Below are positions 43,552-50,497 of a stretch of DNA of 64,000 bases, in pieces. The stretch spans positions 62,001 through 126,000 of the forward strand of contig CAWJLY010000005.1 in assembly GCA_963843805.1 (NCBI GenBank), written 5' to 3'. Within the stretch, counting starts at the first letter, position 1. Each line of letters starts with the position of its first letter. The stretch comes from Ideonella_A sp963843805 (GTDB lineage Bacteria > Pseudomonadota > Gammaproteobacteria > Burkholderiales > Burkholderiaceae_C). The translations under genes and the position numbers were made by a program. Below the pieces are notes generated by a model. The model was not told the DNA's origin, ran no database searches, and saw only the letters and a program-made list of their open reading frames with translations.

Positions 43552-44736
43552 TTATAGCCCGATTGCGCCGCGCAGCCGGTCCACGCCATCCACCAGACGC
43601 TGCGGATCGCGTGACGCGAAGCACCAGCGCAGCCAGCCCTCGCCTTCGTCGCCGAATGCGGCGCCAGGTGCCAGGCCGAGGCCGGCCTCGCGGACCAGCC
43701 GTTTGGCAAACGCGAGCGAATCAGTCTCGCCATCGACGCGGAAGAAGGCGTACATCCCGCCTTCGGGTGTCGCGACGCTGACGCTCGGTATCGCCGCCAG
43801 CAGCGGCAGCAAGGTGTCACGGCAGCGCCGCAGCTTGGCGACAACTTCATCGACCAGAGGCTCACCAACGCGAAGCGCAGCCAGCCCGGCGCGCTGAACA
43901 AATACCGGTGAACACGAGGTGTTGAATTCGATCAGTTTGCCGACGGCCGGTGCCAACTGCGGCGGTACGACCATCCAGCCGAGCCGCCAACCGGTCATCA
44001 GAAAACTCTTCGAAAAGCTGTGAACCACAATCAGCCGGTCGTCGGGCGTGGCCAGATCCAGAAAGCTTGGCGCCGCAGCCAAGCCGCCGGCCATCCGACG
44101 GGCCGGGCCGAAAAACACCCGCTCGTAGACCTCGTCGGCAACGATCCAGGTGCCGGTTTGCCGGCAGTGCGCCAGGATCTGCGCCTGCTGATCGGCCGAC
44201 AGGGTCCAGCCGGTCGGGTTGTTCGGCGCGTTGACCAGCAACACCCGCGTCTGGGAGCCGATCTGCTCGAGCAGCGCCGGCACGTCGAGCTGCCAGCCGG
44301 CCTTGACATCGAACTGCAGCGATACCCGCTTGACCCGACCACCGAGGATGCTGGCCTGCGCGGTCAGGTTGGGCCACAAGGGGACCACCGCAATCACTTC
44401 ATCGCCCGAGTCGACGATCGCCTGCAAGCCGATCATCAAGGCATTGACGCCACCCGAGCACACCGCGATCCGGTCGGCGCTGACCGGCAGGTGCAGCGAC
44501 GACATGTAGGCGGCGAGTGCCGCGCGCAATTCGGGCAGGCCGAGATTGGCCGAATAAAAGGTTTCGCCGGCGTGGATCGAATCGGCCGCCGCCTGGCGGA
44601 TCGGCTGCGGGGTGACCTCGTCGCTCTCGCCGAACCAGAACGGCAGCAGATCGCTCCGGCCGATTCCCGAATCGGCGACTTCGCGGATCTTCGATCCCGG
44701 CAACTGGTCGATCAGCAATCGAGAAGTAGATGTCAT
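43552..44736 (-). CDS. PLP-dependent class I/II aminotransferase
   Basis: The 394-residue protein has the fold-type I aminotransferase motifs: the substrate/PLP contact NAPNNPTGW, the aspartate in WIVADEVYERV, and the PLP lysine in VVHSFSKSFLMTGWRLGW. The C-terminal GLGLAPGAAFGDEGEGWLRWCFA holds the substrate-carboxylate arginine region. The donor and acceptor are not clear; aspartate- or alanine-type activity is possible. I chose the ATG at 44736 (MTSTSRLLIDQ). It is 11 bases after tsaD on the same strand, so the two are probably cotranscribed. Confidence 0.9.
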   Translation of the reverse strand: MTSTSRLLIDQLPGSKIREVADSGIGRSDLLPFWFGESDEVTPQPIRQAAADSIHAGETFYSANLGLPELRAALAAYMSSLHLPVSADRIAVCSGGVNALMIGLQAIVDSGDEVIAVVPLWPNLTAQASILGGRVKRVSLQFDVKAGWQLDVPALLEQIGSQTRVLLVNAPNNPTGWTLSADQQAQILAHCRQTGTWIVADEVYERVFFGPARRMAGGLAAAPSFLDLATPDDRLIVVHSFSKSFLMTGWRLGWMVVPPQLAPAVGKLIEFNTSCSPVFVQRAGLAALRVGEPLVDEVVAKLRRCRDTLLPLLAAIPSVSVATPEGGMYAFFRVDGETDSLAFAKRLVREAGLGLAPGAAFGDEGEGWLRWCFASRDPQRLVDGVDRLRGAIGL

Positions 44737-44747
44737 GACTTGGATTT

Positions 44748-45785
44748 TCAGGTTTGACCTGCCTCGGCCAGCGCCCAGCGCGGCCTGACGTCGAAATGGG
44801 GTTGGGTCTGGACATGAGCGATGCCCCGCTGCCAACGCATGGCCGCGGCCAGCGCAATCATCGCGCCGTTGTCGGTGCACAGCGCCAGCTCCGGATAGTG
44901 GACCATTGCGGCGCGCTGCGTTGCAGCCGCATCGAGCTGCCGGCGCAGAAGCCGGTTGGCGCCGACGCCGCCAGCGACAACCAGTCGGCGCAAGCCGGAC
45001 TGTTTCAGTGCTGCCATCGATTTGGCGACCAGCACATCGACGATGGCTTGCTGGGTAGCAGCCGCCAGATCGGCGCGCTGTCTGCTCGTCATGCCCGGTC
45101 CGAGTTTCAAAGCCTGTGTGCGCACAGCAGTTTTCAGCCCGGCAAACGAAAAATCGAGGGTTCCGCTGTGCAGCAGCGGTCGTGGAAGCGCAAATGCGCC
45201 AGGCTGGCCTTGCTCGGCCAGCTTTGCCAATTCAGGGCCGCCGGGATACGGCAGGCCAAGCAGCTTGGCCGACTTGTCGAAGGCCTCGCCAGCCGCGTCG
45301 TCGATGGTCTCGCCAAGCAGCCGATACCGCCCGACATCATCGACCTGCATCAACTGGGTATGACCGCCTGAAACCAGCAGCGCCACAAACGGAAACTGCG
45401 GCGGATCGGCCGACAGGAACGGTGACAGCAAATGCCCTTCGAGGTGGTGGATGCCGAGCAAGGGCCGTTCCAGCGCGGTTGCCAATGCCGCAGCGATGCC
45501 AGCACCCACCAACAGCGCACCGGCCAGGCCAGGCCCACGGGTGTAGGCCACCAGATCGACGTCGGCCAGCTCAATGCCGGCGTCGGCGATGACGGCACGG
45601 GTCAGCGGCAGCACGCGCCGGATGTGATCGCGCGAGGCCAGTTCGGGAACCACACCGCCATAGGCACGGTGCATGTCGATCTGGCTGTGCAAAGCCTGGG
45701 CGCGCAAGGCCGGCTCGCCATCGACAAGGCCGATCAGCGCCACGCCAGTCTCGTCGCACGATGATTCGATACCCAGGACATTCAT
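44748..45785 (-). CDS. tsaD: tRNA N6-adenosine threonylcarbamoyltransferase
   Basis: TsaD transfers the threonylcarbamoyl group to A37 of ANN-reading tRNAs with TsaB and TsaE. From the ATG at 45785 (MNVLGIESSCDETG) the protein is 345 residues. It has the metal-binding histidines in IHHLEGH (His114 and His118), the ASKHA-type SGGHTQLM segment, DDAAGEAFDKSAKLLGLPYP and CTDNGAMIA. An ATG-type start 11 codons upstream falls within non-conserved sequence and was rejected. Confidence 0.97.
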   Translation of the reverse strand: MNVLGIESSCDETGVALIGLVDGEPALRAQALHSQIDMHRAYGGVVPELASRDHIRRVLPLTRAVIADAGIELADVDLVAYTRGPGLAGALLVGAGIAAALATALERPLLGIHHLEGHLLSPFLSADPPQFPFVALLVSGGHTQLMQVDDVGRYRLLGETIDDAAGEAFDKSAKLLGLPYPGGPELAKLAEQGQPGAFALPRPLLHSGTLDFSFAGLKTAVRTQALKLGPGMTSRQRADLAAATQQAIVDVLVAKSMAALKQSGLRRLVVAGGVGANRLLRRQLDAAATQRAAMVHYPELALCTDNGAMIALAAAMRWQRGIAHVQTQPHFDVRPRWALAEAGQT

Positions 45786-45820
45786 TCGGCGAGTGTATTC
45801 GGCAGCTTCGCGCAGCACCG

Positions 45821-45852
45821 CATCACCGCATCACCGCATCACCGCATCACCC
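45821..45852. repeat. Tandem 8-base repeat CATCACCG, four copies
   Basis: Three perfect copies of CATCACCG (45821-45844) and a fourth differing at its last base lie between the divergent tsaD and nasT starts. It is short, non-coding, and in the presumed promoter region of both genes. Copy number changes could alter spacing between promoter elements, but this is speculation. Confidence 0.85.
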
Positions 45853-45892
45853 CATGACGGCCCGGTGGCGCGAATGTTGCACAAAGCTTGGC

Positions 45893-46531
45893 ATGGCACC
45901 ACCTGCTACCCAGTTGCGGATCGTCATCGTCGCCCCCGATGCGCGCAGTCTCGACTTCGCCGATCCGGACCAGTCGGCCGACGAACTCGCCCGCTCACGC
46001 AAATTGCGAATCGGGCTGCTCGAGGGCGGCTACGACATCGTTGCGGTGCTGCCGGCCGATACCTTCTTGCCGCATCGGCTGGCTCAAATCGACCCTGACC
46101 TGATCATCATCGATGCCGAGAGCCAGGCCCGCGACACGCTCGAACATGTAGTGCTTGCCACTCGTGAGGCCAACCGCCCGATCGTGCTGTTCACCGATGA
46201 CGCCGACACCAGTCATGTTCCCGAGGCGATTGCCGCGGGCGTGACGGCGTATGTGGTGGCCGGGCTCGACGCCAATCGGGTGCGCCCGGTTCTCGAGGTC
46301 GCGATGGCGCGTTTCCGGCATGAACAATCGATGCGGCAGGAGCTGGCGCAGGCTCGCCAACAGTTGTCCGACCGCAAACTGATCGACCAGGCCAAGGCCT
46401 TGTTGATGACGCGTCTGCAACTGAGCGAACCCGACGCCTACGCCCGCCTGCGCAAAACCGCGATGGACAAGGGGCTGAAGCTGGCCGATGTCGCGCAACG
46501 CGTTCTCGACATCGCCGACCTGCTGAACTGA
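45893..46531 (+). CDS. nasT: NasT-like ANTAR-domain transcription antiterminator
   Basis: NasT proteins bind a pair of RNA hairpins and stop an intrinsic terminator from forming in the leader of nitrate-assimilation operons. From the ATG at 45893 (MAPPATQLRIVIV) the protein is 212 residues. The N-terminal part is receiver-like but diverged (VAPDARSL..., ...DIVAVLPADTF...). The C-terminal ANTAR domain (about 150-210) has LIDQAKALLMTRLQLSEPDAY and ARLRKTAMDKGLKLADVAQRV, matching the three-helix ANTAR fold. The gene is followed by a leader with hairpins of the expected kind and by the NasS-like gene. The open frame continues upstream past the CATCACCG repeat without similarity. Confidence 0.92.
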   Translation: MAPPATQLRIVIVAPDARSLDFADPDQSADELARSRKLRIGLLEGGYDIVAVLPADTFLPHRLAQIDPDLIIIDAESQARDTLEHVVLATREANRPIVLFTDDADTSHVPEAIAAGVTAYVVAGLDANRVRPVLEVAMARFRHEQSMRQELAQARQQLSDRKLIDQAKALLMTRLQLSEPDAYARLRKTAMDKGLKLADVAQRVLDIADLLN

Positions 46532-46559
46532 GCATCAATCGCCTGGGCGGTGGCTCGTT

Positions 46560-46610
46560 GCGCACCAATTCAGCAGGTTGCGGCTGGCTGGACCCCCAGT
46601 TTTGGTGCGC
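46560..46610. promoter_or_regulatory. Candidate NtrC enhancer half-sites (inverted repeat GCGCACCAA/TTGGTGCGC)
   Basis: GCGCACCAA (46560-46568) and TTGGTGCGC (46602-46610) are perfect inverted repeats 33 bases apart, 50-100 bases upstream of the sigma-54 promoter. Each resembles half of the NtrC site GCACCA-n-TGGTGC. The wide spacing is not that of a single NtrC dimer site, so either two weak sites or an RNA/DNA structure is possible. Confidence 0.4.
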
Positions 46611-46659
46611 TGCAACAACGCATCGCCGTCAAAAGCATCCGGACCGCTGGGGATTCGCC

Positions 46660-46674
46660 TGGCACGGGCTTTGC
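46660..46674 (+). promoter_or_regulatory. Sigma-54 promoter of the nitrate uptake operon
   Basis: TGGCACG (46660-46666), four bases, then TTGC (46671-46674) matches the -24/-12 consensus TGGCACG-n4-TTGC exactly, with 10 bases between the invariant GG and GC. Transcription would start near 46686, two bases before the first ANTAR hairpin. Nitrogen-limitation control through NtrC is the expected regulation. Confidence 0.8.
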
Positions 46675-46687
46675 GTACGAACAAGCA

Positions 46688-46760
46688 GCAACGCTTCAAT
46701 GGCGAATCGTTGCCCAGCAGGCAGAACCGCCGGTATCTGCCCGCAAGGACGATGGCGTCC
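46688..46760 (+). ncRNA. ANTAR-responsive leader: two hexaloop hairpins
   Basis: Hairpin 1 (46688-46713): GCAACG...CGTTGC, then TTC/GAA across a C-T mismatch, closing hexaloop AATGGC, which has the A1 and G4 expected of ANTAR targets. Hairpin 2 (46747-46760): GGAC/GTCC closing hexaloop GATGGC, with G4 but G rather than A at position 1. Hairpin 2 shares six bases (46755-46760) with the left arm of the terminator, so the two structures exclude each other. NasT binding to the pair would therefore prevent termination, the described ANTAR mechanism. Confidence 0.8.
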
Positions 46761-46801
46761 CCACTCCCGAACACACCTTCGGGGGTGAGGACGCTTTTTT
46801 T
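46755..46801 (+). terminator. Leader terminator ahead of nasS
   Basis: A 17-base left arm (46755-46771, beginning GCGTCCCC) pairs with 46778-46794 around the 6-base loop CACACC, with one G-U pair and one mismatch, followed by seven T residues. It stops 46 bases before the nasS start codon. It is the regulated element of the leader; its left arm overlaps the second ANTAR hairpin. Confidence 0.9.
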
Positions 46802-46846
46802 ATCAGTAATCAAGGTGAACCGCATCGCCTCGCATCGGATCAACGC

Positions 46847-48052
46847 ATGACTGCGAACGCCAAGGCCCGGCAGCCGACGCTGGCAAGCGGCGGATCGGAC
46901 CGGCCCGAACTGACCGAGGTCCGGATCGGCTTCATGCCGCTGAGCGATTGCGCCAGTGTCGTGATGGCGTCGCTGCTCGGTTTCGATCGCAAGCACGGAA
47001 TTCGGATCGTCCCGGTGCGCGAATCGTCGTGGGCCGCCGTTCGCGACAAGCTGGTGGCCGGCAGCCTGGATATGGCGCATGTCCTTTACGGCCTCATCTA
47101 TGGCGTCCACATGGGGATCAGCGGGTCGCGCCAGGATATGGCGGTGCTGATGACGATCAACCGCAATGGTCAAGGCCTGACCCTGTCGCGCCGCCTCGCC
47201 AGCCAGGGCGTCAGCACGCTCGACGCGCTGCAAAAACGCATTCGCGGCGACCGCCGCCGTTACACATTCGCGCAAACATTTCCGACCGGCACCCACGCCA
47301 TGTGGCAATGCTGCTGGCTGGCATCGGCAGGCATCGATCCGCTGACCGATGTGGACGCCATCACCGTCGCGCCACCACAAATGGTGTCGCACATGCAACG
47401 CGGCCATGTCGATGGATTCAGCGTCGGTGAACCCTGGAATCACCGTGCCATCGTCGCCGGTGTAGGCGTCTCGGTCGCCAATTCGCAGGACATCTGGCCG
47501 GACCATCCGGAGAAGGTGCTCGGCAGCACCGCCGATTTTGTCGAGCGCAACCCGAACACTGCGCGCGCGGTCGTCATGGCCGTGCTGGAGGCCAGCCGCT
47601 GGATCGACGCCAATGACGGCAACAAGAAGCAGATGGCCGATGCCATCTCCGGCCCCGCATACGTCAACTGTCCCGTCGATCACATCCTGCCGCGGATGCT
47701 CGGCCAATACCAAGATGGACTGGGCCGGAGCTGGCACGACCCGCTGCACGTCAAGTTCTTCGACGACGGTGCCGTCAATTTTCCATATCTGAGCGACGGC
47801 ATGTGGTTTCTCACGCAATACAAGCGTTGGGGCCTGCTGCGCGAGCATCCGGACTATCTCGGTGTGGCCGAAAGCATCCACCGGATCGACCTCTACCGGG
47901 AGGCGGCAACCGCGCTGGGAATCAGCGTTCCACGTGCTGCGATGCGCAGCAGCACGCTGATCGACGGCGGCATCTGGAACGGCCAGCAGCCAGCCGCATA
48001 CGCCGACCATTTTCAGATCCGTGCGCCGGCGCTGAACTGCGAGATGGCGTGA
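46847..48052 (+). CDS. nasS: NasS-like cytoplasmic nitrate sensor (CmpA/NrtA homologue without signal peptide)
   Basis: NasS is an NrtA-like binding protein that stays in the cytoplasm, binds NasT and releases it when nitrate or nitrite is bound. From the ATG at 46847 (MTANAKARQP) the protein is 401 residues with no signal peptide or Tat motif. The NrtA-family segments are VRIGFMPLSDCASVVMA, SLDMAHVLYGLIYGVHMG, PPQMVSHMQRGHVDGFSVGE and YLSDGMWFLTQYKRWG. The neighbouring nasT and its leader support the sensor role. The alternative is a secreted binding protein, but the lack of an export signal and the context argue against it. The longer open frame upstream crosses the terminator. Confidence 0.87.
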   Translation: MTANAKARQPTLASGGSDRPELTEVRIGFMPLSDCASVVMASLLGFDRKHGIRIVPVRESSWAAVRDKLVAGSLDMAHVLYGLIYGVHMGISGSRQDMAVLMTINRNGQGLTLSRRLASQGVSTLDALQKRIRGDRRRYTFAQTFPTGTHAMWQCCWLASAGIDPLTDVDAITVAPPQMVSHMQRGHVDGFSVGEPWNHRAIVAGVGVSVANSQDIWPDHPEKVLGSTADFVERNPNTARAVVMAVLEASRWIDANDGNKKQMADAISGPAYVNCPVDHILPRMLGQYQDGLGRSWHDPLHVKFFDDGAVNFPYLSDGMWFLTQYKRWGLLREHPDYLGVAESIHRIDLYREAATALGISVPRAAMRSSTLIDGGIWNGQQPAAYADHFQIRAPALNCEMA

Positions 48053-48095
48053 ACCGGTTTTCGATCACCTTGCTTTTCCAACCAGGAGTACCTCA

Positions 48096-49475
48096 ATGAC
48101 GTTTCAAACCCGCGGGCTGCACCGTCGCCGCTTCATCGCCGGCACCACGGCGCTCGTCGGCTCGGCCGGCCTTGGCCTGAGCACATCCCTTTCGGCCCAG
48201 CCGAAGGCCAATCCGGAGAAGGAAGCGCTCAAGTTCGGCTTCATCAAGTTGACCGATTGCGCGCCGCTGGTCATTGCCTACGAAAAGCGCTATTTCGAGG
48301 ATGAGGGCTTGAACGTCACACTGGAGGCACAGGCCAACTGGAAGGTGCTGCTCGACCGGGTGATCGATGGCCAGCTCGATGGCGCCCACATGCTGGCCGG
48401 CCAGCCACTCGGCGCAACGATCGGCTTCGGCACCAAGGCCGATGTCGTCACCGCCTTCAGCATGGACCTCAACGGCAACGCCATCACGGTGTCGAATGCC
48501 GTGTGGGCCGAGATGAAACCGCTGCTGCCGATGGAGGGCGGCAAGGTGAAGCATCCGATCAAGGCCGATGCGCTGAAGACAGTCGTCAACAAATGGAAAT
48601 CGCAAGGCAAGTCCTTCAAGATGGGCATGGTCTTTCCGGTGTCGACCCACAACTACGAACTGCGCTACTGGCTGGCGGCCGGCGGCCTGAACCCCGGCTA
48701 CTACACCACCAGCGACATCAGCGGCACCAAGAACGCCGACGTGTTGCTGTCGGTGACGCCGCCGCCGCAAATGCCGTCGACGATGGAAGCCGGCACCATC
48801 AACGGCTATTGCGTTGGCGAGCCCTGGAACCAGCAGGCCGTCTTCAAGGGCATCGGTGTGCCCGTCGTCACCGACCTCGAGATCTGGAAAAACAACCCCG
48901 AGAAGGTATTCGGCGTGACCCGCGGCTGGGCCGACAAGAACCCGAACACCCACGTCGCGGTGGTGAAAGCGCTGATCCGCGCCTGCATGTGGCTCGACGC
49001 CAGCATGGCCAACCGGATCGAAGCGGTGAAACTGCTGGCCAAGCCGAACTATGTCGGCGCCGATGCCGAAGTGATCGGCAACAGCATGACCGGCAGCTTC
49101 GAATACGAAAAAGGCGACAAGCGGCCGATGCCCGACTTCAACGTCTTCTTCCGCCACTTTGCGACCTATCCGTTCTATAGCGATGCAATCTGGTACCTGA
49201 CACAGATGCGCCGCTGGGGACAGATCCCTGAAACCAAGCCCGACAGCTGGTACATCGAGACCGCGAAGAAGGTCTATCTGCCCGAGGTCTACATGAAAGC
49301 GGCGCAGACGCTGGTCGCTGAAGGCAAGGCCAAGCCGGCCGATTTCCCGGTCAAGTCGGATGGTTTCAAAGGTCCGCAGGACGGCTTCATCGACGGCATC
49401 GTCTACGACGGCCGCAAACCCAATGACTACCTCGGCAAATTCAAGATCGGCCTGAAGCCGGCCGACTCGGTCTGA
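48096..49475 (+). CDS. nrtA: Nitrate/nitrite ABC transporter substrate-binding protein (Tat-exported)
   Basis: NrtA binds nitrate or nitrite outside the inner membrane and delivers it to NrtB. The 459-residue protein begins with a twin-arginine signal (HRRRFIAGTTAL at 9-20, likely cleavage after LSA near 34). The mature part has KFGFIKLTDCAPLVIAYEK, PPPQMPSTMEAGTINGYCVGE and YPFYSDAIWYLTQMRRWG. The relatives CmpA (bicarbonate) are close, so the ligand is inferred from context. A strong AGGAGT lies before the ATG. It is 43 bases after nasS. Confidence 0.92.
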   Translation: MTFQTRGLHRRRFIAGTTALVGSAGLGLSTSLSAQPKANPEKEALKFGFIKLTDCAPLVIAYEKRYFEDEGLNVTLEAQANWKVLLDRVIDGQLDGAHMLAGQPLGATIGFGTKADVVTAFSMDLNGNAITVSNAVWAEMKPLLPMEGGKVKHPIKADALKTVVNKWKSQGKSFKMGMVFPVSTHNYELRYWLAAGGLNPGYYTTSDISGTKNADVLLSVTPPPQMPSTMEAGTINGYCVGEPWNQQAVFKGIGVPVVTDLEIWKNNPEKVFGVTRGWADKNPNTHVAVVKALIRACMWLDASMANRIEAVKLLAKPNYVGADAEVIGNSMTGSFEYEKGDKRPMPDFNVFFRHFATYPFYSDAIWYLTQMRRWGQIPETKPDSWYIETAKKVYLPEVYMKAAQTLVAEGKAKPADFPVKSDGFKGPQDGFIDGIVYDGRKPNDYLGKFKIGLKPADSV

Positions 49476-49506
49476 TCGTCGCTGCATCTGCAACCAGGGA
49501 ATCGAC

Positions 49507-50484
49507 ATGGAAACCGTATTGAAGATGATTGGCGCCGGCAGCGGTGGATTGCGCCGCGACCCGCGTGAAATGGCGCGCGGCCTGTTGCTGTCGCTCGGTG
49601 TGCCACTGCTGGCAATCGCGATCTTTCTGGCCGCCTGGGCGGCGGTCGCGCCGCGCATCGACACCAGCCTCGGCGCAATCCCCGGGCCGATGCAGGTCGT
49701 GGAGCAGGCCAAAGCGTTGTGGGCCGATCACTTCGTCGAGCGGCGCAAGGCGAGCGAGTTCTACGAGCGCCAGAGTCTGCGCAACCAGGAACGCCTCGCG
49801 GCCGACCCCGCTTACCAGCCGCGCGACTTCAATTGGACCGGCAAGCCAACCTACCTCGACCAGATCTTCACCAGCCTGTACACGGTGTTCACCGGCTTTC
49901 TGCTGGCCACGCTGCTGGCGGTACCGCTCGGCATCCTGGCCGGCTCGTCGAAGATCGTGCAGGCGGCGATCAATCCGATGGTGCAGATATTTCGACCGGT
50001 GTCGCCACTGGCCTGGCTGCCGATCGTCACGCTGGTGGTCAGCGCGTTGTATGTGACCACGGGCCCGCCGTTGTTCCAGAAATCATTTCTGATCTCGGCG
50101 ATCACGGTGACCCTCTGCTCGTTGTGGACCACCTTGATCAATACCGCCATCGGTGTCACCTCGGTCGACAAGGATCTGGTCAACGTCGGCCGGGTCCTGC
50201 AGCTGCCACTGTGGACGCGGGTGCGCAAGATCATCCTGCCCTCGGCGCTGCCCTTCATCTTTACCGGCATGCGGCTGTCGCTCGGAGTCGGCTGGATGGT
50301 GCTGATCGCCGCCGAGATGCTGGCGCAGAACCCGGGCCTCGGAAAATTCGTCTGGGATGAATTCCAGAACGGCAGTTCGGATTCGCTGAGCCGCATCATG
50401 GTGGCGGTATTCACCATCGGGCTGATCGGTTTTGCACTCGACCGGCTGATGCTGGTGGTGCAAAACCTGGTCACCCACCGTTGA
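49507..50484 (+). CDS. nrtB: Nitrate ABC transporter permease
   Basis: NrtB is the membrane subunit of the uptake system, working as a dimer. The 325-residue protein has an N-terminal helix (LLLSLGVPLLAIAIFLAAW), a non-conserved loop of about 80 residues, and five further helices. The ATPase-contact loop is VGRVLQLPLWTRVRKIILPSALPFIFTG, and VGWMVLIAAEML follows. The central RPVSPLAWLPIVTLV segment is typical of the NrtB/CmpB family. It lies 31 bases after nrtA and 13 bases before the ATPase gene. Confidence 0.93.
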   Translation: METVLKMIGAGSGGLRRDPREMARGLLLSLGVPLLAIAIFLAAWAAVAPRIDTSLGAIPGPMQVVEQAKALWADHFVERRKASEFYERQSLRNQERLAADPAYQPRDFNWTGKPTYLDQIFTSLYTVFTGFLLATLLAVPLGILAGSSKIVQAAINPMVQIFRPVSPLAWLPIVTLVVSALYVTTGPPLFQKSFLISAITVTLCSLWTTLINTAIGVTSVDKDLVNVGRVLQLPLWTRVRKIILPSALPFIFTGMRLSLGVGWMVLIAAEMLAQNPGLGKFVWDEFQNGSSDSLSRIMVAVFTIGLIGFALDRLMLVVQNLVTHR

Positions 50485-50497
50485 ACGCGGGGCACCC

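Noticed and set aside
45761..45892. N-terminal extension of NasT across the octamer repeat
   Set aside because: The translated part has no similarity to response regulators and overlaps the tsaD start; conserved sequence begins after 45893.
46550..46846. N-terminal extension of NasS by 99 residues
   Set aside because: It would be translated through the leader hairpins and the terminator; NrtA-family similarity starts after 46847.
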